Assembly: GCF_014207905.1 (NCBI RefSeq)
Contig: NZ_JACHLB010000002.1
Span: forward strand, 434,001 to 498,000
Direction of reading: 5' to 3'
Source of the DNA: Flavobacterium notoginsengisoli
GTDB lineage: Bacteria; Bacteroidota; Bacteroidia; Flavobacteriales; Flavobacteriaceae
DNA length: 64,000 bases
The notes below the pieces were generated by a model, which worked only from the letters and a program-made list of their open reading frames with translations, was not told where the DNA came from and searched no databases. Made by a program: the position numbers and the translations under genes. Each line of letters begins with the position of its first letter. The stretch's first letter is position 1. Of the stretch, positions 25,436-33,874 are shown piece by piece.

Positions 25436-26230
25436 ATGAATAATAATAGAAGAAAATTCATTAAAAGCAGTCTTTCATTAGGTGCTATGGGAATGATGTT
25501 ACCGAGTCAGATAACAGCTAGTGTTGCAAAACCTGAACCTAATATATCTACACAGATCTTAAAACCGGAAGTATTATTTTTTGATATAAACGAAACAATC
25601 TTAGATTTGGAACCGCTAAAGAAATCCGTAAATACGTTACTTAAAAGTAACGATTTAGGAACATTATGGTTTTCTACAATGCTACAATATTCCTTTGTAA
25701 CATCGCTTTCCAATCAATATTTTGATTTTGGAAAAATTGGAGTATCAGCTTTACAAATGGTTGCAGATACAAATAATATCAATATTACTGAAGAGCAAGC
25801 ACAAAATGTGGTTAAGCATATTTTGAATTTAAAACCACACCCAGATGTAAAAGAAGGGTTGCAACTTTTGAAAAATGCAGGATACAAAATGGTATCATTT
25901 ACGAACTCTTCTAACTTTGGCGTACAGCAACAATTAAAAAATGCTTCAATCAATGAGTTTTTTGATGACAGTATAAGTGTTGAAGATTTTGGTAAGTTCA
26001 AGCCTGATATGAACGTTTATCAATGGGCCGCACGTAAAATGAAGACGCCAAATAACAAATGTTTACTCGTTGCAGCTCATGGATGGGACATAGCAGGAGC
26101 ATTATGGGCGGATTGGCAAGGGGCATTCTTACGAAGACCTGGACAAACATTGTTTCCGTTAGCACCAAAGCCACATTTTGATAAAGCCAACCTGCTAGAA
26201 CTCGCACAAGAATTAGTAGGATTGAAATAA
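25436..26230 (+). CDS. Haloacid dehalogenase type II with a Tat-like signal
   Basis: 264 residues. The N-terminus NNNRRKFIKSSLSLGAMGMM looks like a twin-arginine signal. The HAD type II motifs follow: FFDINETILDL (nucleophile Asp, near residue 50), SFTNSSNFGVQ, FGKFKPDMNVY and VAAHGWDIAGALWADW. The family hydrolyses L-2-haloacids, and many members act on other substrates. Export of a dehalogenase is unusual. It ends the rightward operon at a strong terminator. In a chlorine-stress setting, removing halogenated acids is an attractive but untested role. Confidence 0.87.
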   Translation: MNNNRRKFIKSSLSLGAMGMMLPSQITASVAKPEPNISTQILKPEVLFFDINETILDLEPLKKSVNTLLKSNDLGTLWFSTMLQYSFVTSLSNQYFDFGKIGVSALQMVADTNNINITEEQAQNVVKHILNLKPHPDVKEGLQLLKNAGYKMVSFTNSSNFGVQQQLKNASINEFFDDSISVEDFGKFKPDMNVYQWAARKMKTPNNKCLLVAAHGWDIAGALWADWQGAFLRRPGQTLFPLAPKPHFDKANLLELAQELVGLK

Positions 26231-26273
26231 ACAGCAATGATCGGTGAAGCCGAATAGCTGAACATTATGAAAG

Positions 26274-26309
26274 AGCGTTAATGTCTTATAATAGACATTA
26301 ACGCTTTTC
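26274..26309. terminator. Bidirectional terminator between the two arms of the island
   Basis: Perfect 12-bp arms AGCGTTAATGTC (26274-26285) and GACATTAACGCT (26294-26305) with an 8-nt loop, then TTTT rightward. It ends the long rightward operon, and its right arm includes the stop codon of the convergent PepSY gene (26298-26300). Confidence 0.85.
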
Positions 26310-27383
26310 CTTTTTTTTATACCATATGTATAGACCTGTAAAGCCCAAGACAACAGGAAACATACCAATAAAGAGATAAAAAAATCTTACTAGGTAGCCT
26401 CCCCAAGCGCCTATATGGAGCTGGTAGTTTATCCATGACATTCTTTTATCAAAGCTTGATTCTTCTATGTTTTTAAATTCTATAGGTGCGCCAGTTTTAG
26501 TATCAAACAGAATAAAACTGGATTTACCTGCATACAACGGAAATTTATTTGTGGAAATATGTCCTTTAACCACAATGGGCATGTTATTTAATTGGGGAAT
26601 ATCTATTGCAATTACTGCAAAACTAGGATATGATGCTTTCGTGTATTTTAAAATACTATCCAGGTTTGCTCCAATGGAACCCGTCCTGTAATCCCTTTGA
26701 TGATGACTTGTATGACTAGCTGTTAAAGATGGCCAATTGATCCAAATGCCACTAATAATCAAAATGCTATTTAAAACAATCGACCATACGCCTAACACCC
26801 TGTGCCATAAAGAAGCCTTATTTTTTCTTTTTTTAAATGTGATCTGAAATGTGAGGGTTTTCCAAAAATGCTTTTTATATACGATTACTCCGGAAATAAT
26901 TGAAATCATCATAAGTACTCCCACTATAACAACAATCATTTCTCCTAAACGTCCTGATAAAAGATTGTAATGTAAACTATAAAGCCATCTAAAGAACATT
27001 CCTACGGATTCCTCATAATTGCCATCTCGAATTACCTGCCCGGTGTATTGATCTATAAATACGTATGCCAAACTGTTATCGAATAAATCATTTTGAAACC
27101 TGTATAACATAAATTCATAAGGTTCATAGCGATTTTCAGGAAAATCATGAAGCACAATTTTTTTAATATCAGGATACTTTTCTTGTACTATTCGATAGAC
27201 ACTGTCTACAGATAATTTCACTTTGTGACTTTCACGATGATAGATAGTTTTATTCACATACCGATCAACATCTTTTCTAAATAAAAGAAGAGTACCACTT
27301 AAACTTATAACTACGAAGATTACTCCTAATATTCGACCGAGCCATTTGTGGAGCTGGAAAAAATATTTAATTTTCCAGCCCAT
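26298..27383 (-). CDS. PepSY-domain transmembrane protein
   Basis: 361 residues. It has the PepSY_TM layout: an N-terminal helix (HKWLGRILGVIFVVISLSGTLLLF), a PepSY-like periplasmic region (VDSVYRIVQEKYPDIKKI), further helices (WHRVLGVWSIVLNSILIISGIWINWP) and a C-terminal helix ending in YIWYKKKEKR. Conserved His residues near the helix ends (FQLHKWLGR, SLHYNLLSG, WHRVLG, YQLHIG) suggest haem or metal binding and a ferric/cupric reductase-like role. It is downstream of the YkgB gene (66-nt gap) and so probably under the same operator promoter. Confidence 0.88.
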   Translation of the reverse strand: MGWKIKYFFQLHKWLGRILGVIFVVISLSGTLLLFRKDVDRYVNKTIYHRESHKVKLSVDSVYRIVQEKYPDIKKIVLHDFPENRYEPYEFMLYRFQNDLFDNSLAYVFIDQYTGQVIRDGNYEESVGMFFRWLYSLHYNLLSGRLGEMIVVIVGVLMMISIISGVIVYKKHFWKTLTFQITFKKRKNKASLWHRVLGVWSIVLNSILIISGIWINWPSLTASHTSHHQRDYRTGSIGANLDSILKYTKASYPSFAVIAIDIPQLNNMPIVVKGHISTNKFPLYAGKSSFILFDTKTGAPIEFKNIEESSFDKRMSWINYQLHIGAWGGYLVRFFYLFIGMFPVVLGFTGLYIWYKKKEKR

Positions 27384-27449
27384 TCAAATATGATCTATTA
27401 ACCTCATTAATAAGCACTGCTAAATACGTAAGAAACATTAATTAATTAA

Positions 27450-27986
27450 CTATTCTTCCGAAGCTATAAAAGGTTGGATTGATTCTTCAGCAATTGCTTT
27501 CTTTCTAAAAGTTTGTAGAATAAACAGACTCAATGAAAAACCAATTAAATCCTTGAACAAGAATAGTCCTAAAAAGGTCATGTAACCAATACCGTTCACA
27601 TTAACTATTGTTTCAGGCGTAGTAATCAACATGGAGCCCGTCACAAAGAACATCAGCATAGTAACGAAAGTACCGAAAATTCCTATTTTAGGTTTTTTGA
27701 GTCCGATTAAGATTAGGATAGCACCAACCCATTCTGTAACACCTATTAAATCAGAACCAATATACGGCCCAAAGAGTTTAAAGTGCCAGCTGATTAAAGG
27801 ACTGTTTTCTACCAAAGGAATAATTCCTTCCGCACCTGGAGCTGTCATTTTATATGTTCCTGCCCACAGGAGCATGATCGCTAAAGTAGCTACCCCAGCT
27901 TTAAAAGGTAAGTTTTTCGCTTCAATAAAAGCGGTTTGATTTAATAATTTCGATTGAAATTTTCCAGTTAATGATTTTTGTTCCAT
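27450..27986 (-). CDS. YkgB/DUF417 family membrane protein (second copy)
   Basis: 178 residues. A 30-residue N-terminal extension precedes four hydrophobic segments with the DUF417 pattern: LLWAGTYKMTAPGAEGIIPLVENSPLISWHF, GVTEWVGAILILIGLKKP and FLGLFLFKDLIGFSLSLF. It is a paralogue of the protein at 15138, with matching xGIxPLxENxPLxSW blocks. E. coli RclC belongs to this family. Its promoter carries the island operator at 28043-28057. It probably forms a two-gene unit with the PepSY gene. Function unknown. Confidence 0.87.
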   Translation of the reverse strand: MEQKSLTGKFQSKLLNQTAFIEAKNLPFKAGVATLAIMLLWAGTYKMTAPGAEGIIPLVENSPLISWHFKLFGPYIGSDLIGVTEWVGAILILIGLKKPKIGIFGTFVTMLMFFVTGSMLITTPETIVNVNGIGYMTFLGLFLFKDLIGFSLSLFILQTFRKKAIAEESIQPFIASEE

Positions 27987-28012
27987 ATTTTTGAAGTATA
28001 AAATTTATACTG

Positions 28013-28057
28013 CAAAATTGGGTCAATTTAGTTATCCGGTAAATGACAAATTTTCCC
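28013..28057 (-). promoter_or_regulatory. YkgB-PepSY promoter with the island operator
   Basis: Read leftward: GGGAAAattTGTCAT (28057-28043), exactly 22 nt, then CAATTTTG (28020-28013), one mismatch from TAnnTTTG, 26 nt before the ATG at 27986. The position 21 bp further upstream (28064-28078) is degenerate, matching about half of the 12 informative bases. This third copy links the unit to the doxX and spondin promoters. Confidence 0.7.
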
Positions 28058-28175
28058 GAAGAAATACACTATTTTCATTTAAACACATAATTAAATACTA
28101 TTTTTTCGACTAATGTTTAGGTTTAAATTGATTGTACATAGTAAGAGTTGGTAAAAATTGTACAATATGATAATG

Positions 28176-28619
28176 CTAATTGGAATAGTACATTGTATAC
28201 TTGTCAATTCCATCACCAAAGCCGTTTGGAACAATATTGTTTAGCTTAAAACCAATTTTTTCGTAGAATTTAGCCGTATGTTGTGAAGTTTCAATTATGT
28301 AACTTTTATTTGGGAATTTTCTTTGTAATTCCTTTATTCTATAATTTGAAAAAGATAACCCTATTCCTTTTCCATGGTATTTTTTGTGGACCATTCCCCA
28401 TGATAAGCCACCGCTATCTGTACTTTTATCAAAAAATATTCCACCACAGGCTATTATTTGGTTTTCCTCTTTTACAACGAAGTAATAACCATCTGTAACT
28501 TGATCCAGATATTTTTCAAATAATTCTAATTCACCCTCAGCAAAAAACTTAGGTCTATTACTTTCAAAAATATTAATGCAAGACGTTTTGAAAGCTGATT
28601 TATATTCAAGAATTTTCAT
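28176..28619 (-). CDS. GNAT-family N-acetyltransferase
   Basis: 147 residues with the GNAT fold. The acetyl-CoA motif region shows WGMVHKKYHGKGIGLSFSNYRIKEL (the Q/RxxGxG/A element is KYHGKGIG), followed by SYIIETSQHTAKFYEKIGF, the typical end strand and helix. The substrate is unknown. It reads leftward as a single gene without an island operator. It may be the last ICE cargo gene or the first gene of the flanking debris region. Confidence 0.85.
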   Translation of the reverse strand: MKILEYKSAFKTSCINIFESNRPKFFAEGELELFEKYLDQVTDGYYFVVKEENQIIACGGIFFDKSTDSGGLSWGMVHKKYHGKGIGLSFSNYRIKELQRKFPNKSYIIETSQHTAKFYEKIGFKLNNIVPNGFGDGIDKYTMYYSN

Positions 28620-29161
28620 TATCGTAAAAATACATTATTTATATACAAAATCAACTCCATTCTCTCAATAGGATTAATATCCGATTCTTATTTTTACTTT
28701 ATCACCTTGTAGGATGTAAAAACTTATTAATTTACAATTTTAGAAACTGCGTAAGCACTTATTAATAGAATCCCTATATCATGGTTTTTTTATAATATGA
28801 TCTCTTATGGATTTAAGTGCAACAGTCATATATGTATTTACTGTAGACATAGAAATCTGAATAATTAAATATAAAAAAAATTATAAAATTATTCCGTTGA
28901 CACAGCTCACGTTACAGTCTCCCGAATAAATTCGGAGCTTTTTGTTTATTATATTTCTGCAATTTACCTCTCTTATTCAATTGTTTTTTATATCCAATTC
29001 TTCTTTATTTATTATACGTTAACCATTTATTTAGTACCTTTGTTACAATGATTTACAAGGTAATCGGGTGAAATCGAGTGTAATAAGCACCATTACTAAA
29101 TCGTTACCGATAGGTTTATCTACTTCTGTAATCTGCTCTTTATAAGTCAATTTAGACTTAA
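28620..29161. other. Non-coding junction stretch, candidate ICE end
   Basis: About 540 bases without a convincing gene. It holds a terminator-like hairpin (28919-28943) and a short direct repeat AATCGGGTG/AATCGAGTG at 29062-29070 and 29072-29080 (10-bp period), then IS3 debris. It separates ICE cargo from chromosome-like genes. No tRNA is seen. Confidence 0.35.
28919..28943 (+). terminator. Terminator-like hairpin with no gene before it
   Basis: CTC-C-CGAAT (28919-28927, one bulged C) pairs with ATTCGGAG (28930-28937), then CTTTTTG. No rightward gene lies upstream within 500 bp, so it may be left from a lost gene. Confidence 0.4.
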
Positions 29162-29887
29162 TTCATCTTTTATTTTAAAAAACATTACGGACGCAATAAA
29201 ATTACAAAGGAACTTCATAAGCTTGGTTATGTTATATGTCAGGAAAGGGTTTCTTTTTACATGCGGGAGTTAGGCCTGCGCCGCATTAAAAAAAGAAAAT
29301 TTAAGCCTACTACAGCTTCTAAGCATACTTATTACACAGCTCCAAATATCCTGGACAGAAACTTTCAGGTGCATTCCCACTCCCAGGTATGGGCATCTGA
29401 TATTACCTATCTTCAGACTACAAAAGGTTTTTTATATCTCACCATCATTATTGATCTGTATGACCGTAAAATAATAGGCTGGAACCTGGGCTCAAGTCTC
29501 GCCGGTAAAAATACTACTCTGCCGGCTCTCAAAATGGCGGTGGCAAACCGGACTGCAGCTGAGGGCCTCATCTTTCATTCTGACAGGGGTGTTCAGTACG
29601 CCAACAGAGCCTTTTCTAAGGAGCTGTCTTCCTATAAGTTTATAAAAAGCATGAGCCGTAAAGGATGCAGCTGTGACAATGCTGTATCGGAAAGCTTTTT
29701 CAGTTCGCTGAAAAGAGAGTTAATAGATCCGAGAAATAGCTTATTTACCCGCAGAAAGATGCGACAGGAAATATATGAATTTATTGAAAACTGGTATAAT
29801 ACAAAGAGAATTCACACCTCTCTGAATAATAAAACGATAGAGCAGTTTAATAACGATTATTACTTAGAAACAGGGATTAGAATATGA
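29162..29887 (+). pseudogene. IS3-family transposase OrfB, 5'-truncated
   Basis: The open frame starts just after an in-frame stop (29159-29161); homology-like sequence begins near HYGRNKITKELHKLG, so the N-terminal HTH part is gone. An ATG at 29261 could give a 208-residue product. The catalytic DDE triad is intact: WASDITYL, FHSDRGVQY and NAVSESFF, with 35 residues between the second D and the E. The C-terminus is complete (WYNTKRIHTSLNNKT). Without its N-terminal DNA-binding part it is unlikely to transpose by itself. The stop overlaps the next frame (ATGA). Confidence 0.85.
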
Positions 29888-30336
29888 AGCAGGACAATAA
29901 AAAAAGTGCTGCAGATCTTTATGCTGCCAGTCTGGAACTAGAGATTAAAAAAGCAGAACTGAAGTTTGAAATCTTGAAAAATGCCGGCAGCTGCATTTCG
30001 AAGAAGAAAGACGTGCTTCATGATTTCATCCTGCAGAATGAAAAGCGCTACTCCATCCGGTTAATGACCGAAGTTTTAGGGGCCAGCAGGTACTGGTATC
30101 ATAAATGGAAAAAAAATCCGCTTAATGAAACAAAGCGCAGAAAGATCTTGATGCATCAGGAAATAACCAGACTCTTCTTTGCATTTGAAAGACGTTACGG
30201 GAGCGAAAGAATTGCTGTGGAACTAAGGCATGCAGGGCATAAGATATCTAGTAAAACGGTTAGAAATTATATGCGGGAACTGGGACTTTCAGCGAGAGGC
30301 AAAAAAGAATTAACCGGGGTGCGGATCCGCAGCTGA
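29884..30336 (+). pseudogene. IS3-family transposase, N-terminal part of a different element
   Basis: 150 residues. A coiled segment (LELEIKKAELKFEILKNAG) like the OrfA leucine zipper runs straight into the OrfB N-terminus (YSIRLMTEVLGASRYWYHKW, the HTH_21 region) and FFAFERRYGSERIAVELRHAGHKIS, then ends soon after NYMRELGLS with no DDE domain. It covers the part missing from the preceding fragment, but where the two overlap (YMRELGL region) they differ, so they come from two elements. The order is C-terminal part first, N-terminal part second. No terminal inverted repeats were found. Confidence 0.75.
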
Positions 30337-30701
30337 TACTGTATCCTGTTTTGAAGTGCCAGTGTGATGGATATAAAAAATATGTAATTTAAAATCATAA
30401 ACTGTAGGGAATCGAAGCAGCATTAGGGTAAATTTGTCCTATAGTAAGTAAGGTAAAAAAGCTTTTTTAATCAGGAAAAAAAGATGGAACTTGCGGGTTT
30501 CGTCTGAAGGTGGATGATGCTCAAGGAGGACATGAGAATCTTAATTTCCGGTGTGCTTGTTTCTTGTCTTTTTCATAAACTATAAATTTAATTCCTTTTT
30601 TTCCTTATAATTATAGTTTCAAAAAAACAAGCCATGAAATAACTCAATTTCTGGCATCGGTTGAACAACAAGAAATATATAAGACAATAGGATGTTAATA
30701 C

Positions 30702-30791
30702 AGTTTCGAACCTAAGCTTTTTAGAGCCTTATTTTGCTGAAGTTTTAACTTTTTAAAATCCAAATGTGCCACGATTCTGCCACAAAACTTA
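30702..30791. repeat. Dispersed ~90-nt repeat, copy A
   Basis: Begins AGTTTCGAACCTAA (30702-30715) and ends ATGTGCCACGATTCTGCC plus ACAAAACTTA (to 30791). Copy B lies at 36702-36790 in the same orientation. The ends are well conserved and the middle diverges. There is no coding capacity. Confidence 0.6.
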
Positions 30792-30903
30792 AAGCAATAA
30801 CTTGACGAACTTTTTATGCTAATAAAATTTCGACCGATCCTCACGAATATTACTAATATCAAGATTTTAAATATTAAAATAGATTGCTAAAAATCTAAAT
30901 TGG

Positions 30904-31008
30904 TTATAAATTTTCTTCTTTTTCATTTAAAAATTTTCGTACTGCTACATCTGCTATTTTAGCAAGAAATTTCAAAATATCTGTTGCTTCTTCAAATGTC
31001 ACATTCAT
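30904..31008 (-). CDS. Small hypothetical protein (34 aa)
   Basis: A short frame from ATG 31006-31008 to TAA 30904-30906, reading MNVTFEEATDILKFLAKIA then DVAVRKFLNEKEENL. The composition (amphipathic helix, acidic/basic balance) looks coding rather than random. It follows a degenerate frame with the same sense three bases upstream. Not recognised; probably the intact part of a decaying two-gene remnant. Confidence 0.35.
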   Translation of the reverse strand: MNVTFEEATDILKFLAKIADVAVRKFLNEKEENL

Positions 31009-31011
31009 TCC

Positions 31012-31143
31012 TTAATCATTAAGCATTTTTTGAGCTTCCAGAAGCGTAATTAACTATTCAGGCAATTCCATTTGATAAGGTAGAACTACATCAATAGCAA
31101 TCCTATATAATTGAAAGACCAATAAATTTTCCAAGTAATCAAT
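31012..31143 (-). pseudogene. Degenerate small gene with in-frame stop
   Basis: The leftward frame reads DVVLPYQMELPE, then TAG (31056-31054), then LITLLEAQKMLND and TAA (31014-31012). The sense resumes cleanly across the TAG, as in a gene broken by a point mutation. The 5' end is unclear. It is followed within 3 nt by the small frame at 30904-31008. Confidence 0.35.
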
Positions 31144-31380
31144 TTGTGGAAAGAAGTCATACAGAAAATATTGGCATACGAATTAATAAGTAATTACCAA
31201 AAAAACTCTTTGCCTTTATATCTCATCTTGTCTAAAGAACCAGTCTTAAATTTAGACTTTATTATCTATAATGCTATGGACATTGTATTAACGTATAAAA
31301 ATTACCAATTTACTGTTGATTATAAATTAGATTTTGATGTCATAGGCAAAATTGTAATTTATAAAGAGCTAAGGATCTAA
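31144..31380 (+). CDS. Uncertain small open frame (78 aa)
   Basis: Opens with TTG and has no recognisable domain; the C-terminal half is a run of alternating hydrophobic residues (NYQFTVDYKLDFDVIGKIVIY) that could be beta strands. It has no clear promoter and lies in a debris region with an antisense remnant next to it. It may be the tail of a lost gene. Nothing else is recognisable between 30337 and 31712 apart from the repeat at 30702 and the remnants at 30904-31143. Confidence 0.2.
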   Translation: MWKEVIQKILAYELISNYQKNSLPLYLILSKEPVLNLDFIIYNAMDIVLTYKNYQFTVDYKLDFDVIGKIVIYKELRI

Positions 31381-31712
31381 CTGCTCATTTAGATTTGCTG
31401 ATGAGCTTTAGTTTTCTCCTTTCTGCTTTTATGATGAGCTCAAGATCTGTTTACCGGTTTCGTCAAGCTATGGCTTAGGGTTTCTTTAAAATGCAGAAGA
31501 TCATCTCAGATCTATGCTGCCAGTTGTATCTTATAAGATCCTAATATTTTGATATATGAAAATGGTGTTAGGTGATTAGCTGTAAAGCTAAATAAATTTA
31601 TTTTACATAATTTGTAGAAACACATCTTAACCAATATTGGACCATCACCATTATAAACTCCATCTGAAGTTAGCAATAATGCACAATGAAAAATAAATAC
31701 AAAGAAAGTTTC

Positions 31713-33299
31713 TTAAATTGTATCCTCTGTTTGCCTTAAGGGTAGGGTAACCGTAAATTCAGCGCCGTTGTCCTTTTCCCCGGCTGCAGTTATTTTACCA
31801 TTATGCCTTTCGGCAATCTTTCTGCACAGGGCAAGTCCAAGGCCGTTTCCCTCATACTCATCTTTGGAATGAAGTCTTTCAAATGCCGTAAAAATCTTTT
31901 CTGCAAATTCTGCATCAATTCCAATACCATTATCCTTTATTTTTATCTGTACAAAATCATGGCCGTTACTATTGATGATACTGCTTGTTATTATAACTCT
32001 TGGAGGCTGGTCCGCTTTGGAAAATTTTAAGGCATTTTGCAGGAGGTTATAGAAAAGCTGGTTAATTAAAATCGGCGCTCCCTGAATCTCGGGAAGATCA
32101 GAAGTAACTAAAATAGCACCTTTTTCCTTTATAATCAGTTCTAGATCTATTTTTATATCTTCAATCACCTCATTGAGATCTATGGTTTCGATATGCTGTA
32201 AAGTTTTATCCAGGGTCGAATAGTTCAAAATTCCTTCTATAATGTTTTCCATTCTCTGGGCAGACTGGCTTACTTTATGAAGGTATTTTTTAGATTTGTC
32301 ATTAACATTGTCTTCAATATCATTTCGTAAAAGGGTATTGAAAAATTTAATTTTTCGTAACGGTTCGCGAAGATCGTGGCTCACTACACTGGCAAAATGC
32401 ATCAGATCGCTATTAGAACGCGTGAGCTCATTTGTACGGCTTGCGACCTGCTTTTTTAGTTCCTCCTGAAATTCCTTATGCTCGTGTATATCCTGAACAA
32501 TCCCGATGATGGTCTTTGCAGACCCGTCCTTGTCCTTGATAATCTTTCCATTGATTTTAGCCCAGCGGTAGGAGCCGTCATCATTTAAAATCCGCGCCTC
32601 ATAGCATATTTTTCCGGTTGCCTCAGCCTGCTGGTGTGCTTTTTCGCGCGCCGGGAGGTCCTCTGGATGAAGTTTTGCAATTAAATCGTCATTGGTTGTT
32701 TCGCTTCCAATGGAACAGATCGTATTGAAATTTGCTGAAGTCTTGATTTTTTTGGTCTCAAGGTCTATTTCATAACTTCCTATCCCGGAGCTTTCTATGG
32801 CTATGGTTAATTTTTCATTCGATTTCAGGGTTTCTTCTTTTGCTTTGTGCAGATCTGTGATGTCGGCGCCGGTATTAAGCACGCCATAGACTTTTCCATG
32901 CTCGTCAAAGAGCGGAATAAAACTATAATTAAAGTAATGTTCGGTCATAATCCCCTGCATGACCAAATCTACTTTTTTTCCTACAGCATGAAAGGCAGTT
33001 CCGGTTTTAAGAACGCCAAGCGCCTCATCGAGAATCTGCTGGTTTTCAATTTCTGGAACGACACTGAGATAGGTTTTTCCAAGTACATCATTTCCTTTGC
33101 CCCATGTTTTGATCATGGCATCATTGGCCAGTGCAATTTCTAAATTATCTCCCACATACACTCCGACGGGAAGAGGGATAGCATCAATTATATTTTGTAG
33201 AAGCCCTGGATTACGGTACATAGCGTTAGATTTGATTGGTATAGTTTTAATGGCGAAGCTATTGGCTTTTAAATGTTTATGGTTACATGAATTCTGCAT
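31713..33299 (-). CDS. Soluble PAS-domain sensor histidine kinase
   Basis: 528 residues without membrane segments. Domains in order: PAS (about 28-150, IIDAIPLPVGVYVGDN), a second PAS with PAC (about 160-285, ending IVQDIHEHKEF), HisKA with the phosphorylated His in MHFASVVSHDLREPLRK, and HATPase_c with NQLFYNLLQNALKFSK (N box), IKIKDNGIGID (G1) and GNGLGLALCRKI (G2). It is a cytoplasmic sensor of a small ligand or redox state. No cognate response regulator is adjacent; orphan CheY-like genes at 36171, 50781, 58355 and 58843 are possible partners. Confidence 0.92.
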   Translation of the reverse strand: MQNSCNHKHLKANSFAIKTIPIKSNAMYRNPGLLQNIIDAIPLPVGVYVGDNLEIALANDAMIKTWGKGNDVLGKTYLSVVPEIENQQILDEALGVLKTGTAFHAVGKKVDLVMQGIMTEHYFNYSFIPLFDEHGKVYGVLNTGADITDLHKAKEETLKSNEKLTIAIESSGIGSYEIDLETKKIKTSANFNTICSIGSETTNDDLIAKLHPEDLPAREKAHQQAEATGKICYEARILNDDGSYRWAKINGKIIKDKDGSAKTIIGIVQDIHEHKEFQEELKKQVASRTNELTRSNSDLMHFASVVSHDLREPLRKIKFFNTLLRNDIEDNVNDKSKKYLHKVSQSAQRMENIIEGILNYSTLDKTLQHIETIDLNEVIEDIKIDLELIIKEKGAILVTSDLPEIQGAPILINQLFYNLLQNALKFSKADQPPRVIITSSIINSNGHDFVQIKIKDNGIGIDAEFAEKIFTAFERLHSKDEYEGNGLGLALCRKIAERHNGKITAAGEKDNGAEFTVTLPLRQTEDTI

Positions 33300-33335
33300 T
33301 TTGTATCATAATTCCAATAATACAGCTGATTGTTT

Positions 33336-33629
33336 CTATTGTTTCTGCTTCGATTTTTTGTTATTGGAAATGACCCGCTGCTCGCTGCACTTAAAGCGTT
33401 TAGTTGCGTCACTGCGTTTCCGCTTATGTTTTGTTTGACAGTTTTCTACTCTTTTACGCCAAAGTATATAGCTGCCGGGTTTGAGTTCCTTCTTCATTAA
33501 AATTTTTACATCAGCTTCCTGAAGCTCAAACTGATATGCAATGGCCTCAAAAGGGGTTCTGTCTTCCCATGCCATTTCAATGATTCGGTCCAGGTCACGA
33601 TCGGGAAATTGCCGTTTTAATTTTTTCAT
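33336..33629 (-). CDS. TIGR03643 family small protein
   Basis: 97 residues. It carries the family core DRIIEMAWEDRTPFEAI, FELQEADVKILMKKELKPGSYILWRKRV and the basic tail. The fold looks like a small helical DNA-binding-like domain, but the function is not known. In flavobacteria such genes often sit near photolyase/cryptochrome and SDR genes. Here an SDR and an SDR-DUF2867 gene lie on the opposite strand across a 245-nt AT-rich gap. The C-terminal 25 residues are very Lys/Arg-rich. Confidence 0.8.
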   Translation of the reverse strand: MKKLKRQFPDRDLDRIIEMAWEDRTPFEAIAYQFELQEADVKILMKKELKPGSYILWRKRVENCQTKHKRKRSDATKRFKCSEQRVISNNKKSKQKQ

Positions 33630-33874
33630 AATTGTATTTTTTGAGGGATTCCCAATAGGGAATTAAGCAAAGCATAGCTAATTTAGATAAAATAATTTTT
33701 ATTTTGTTTAATATTTATTTAAAATAGTTAAACAATTATTACCTTTAACATTAAGATATCATCTTATATGAAATACCCCTTTAGCTTTTTTGATAATTAA
33801 TAAATAATATCTTATTTTCTTGAAAATCATAGCAGAAACAATCAGAACGGTTCTTTAATTCTAATCTTTAAAAA

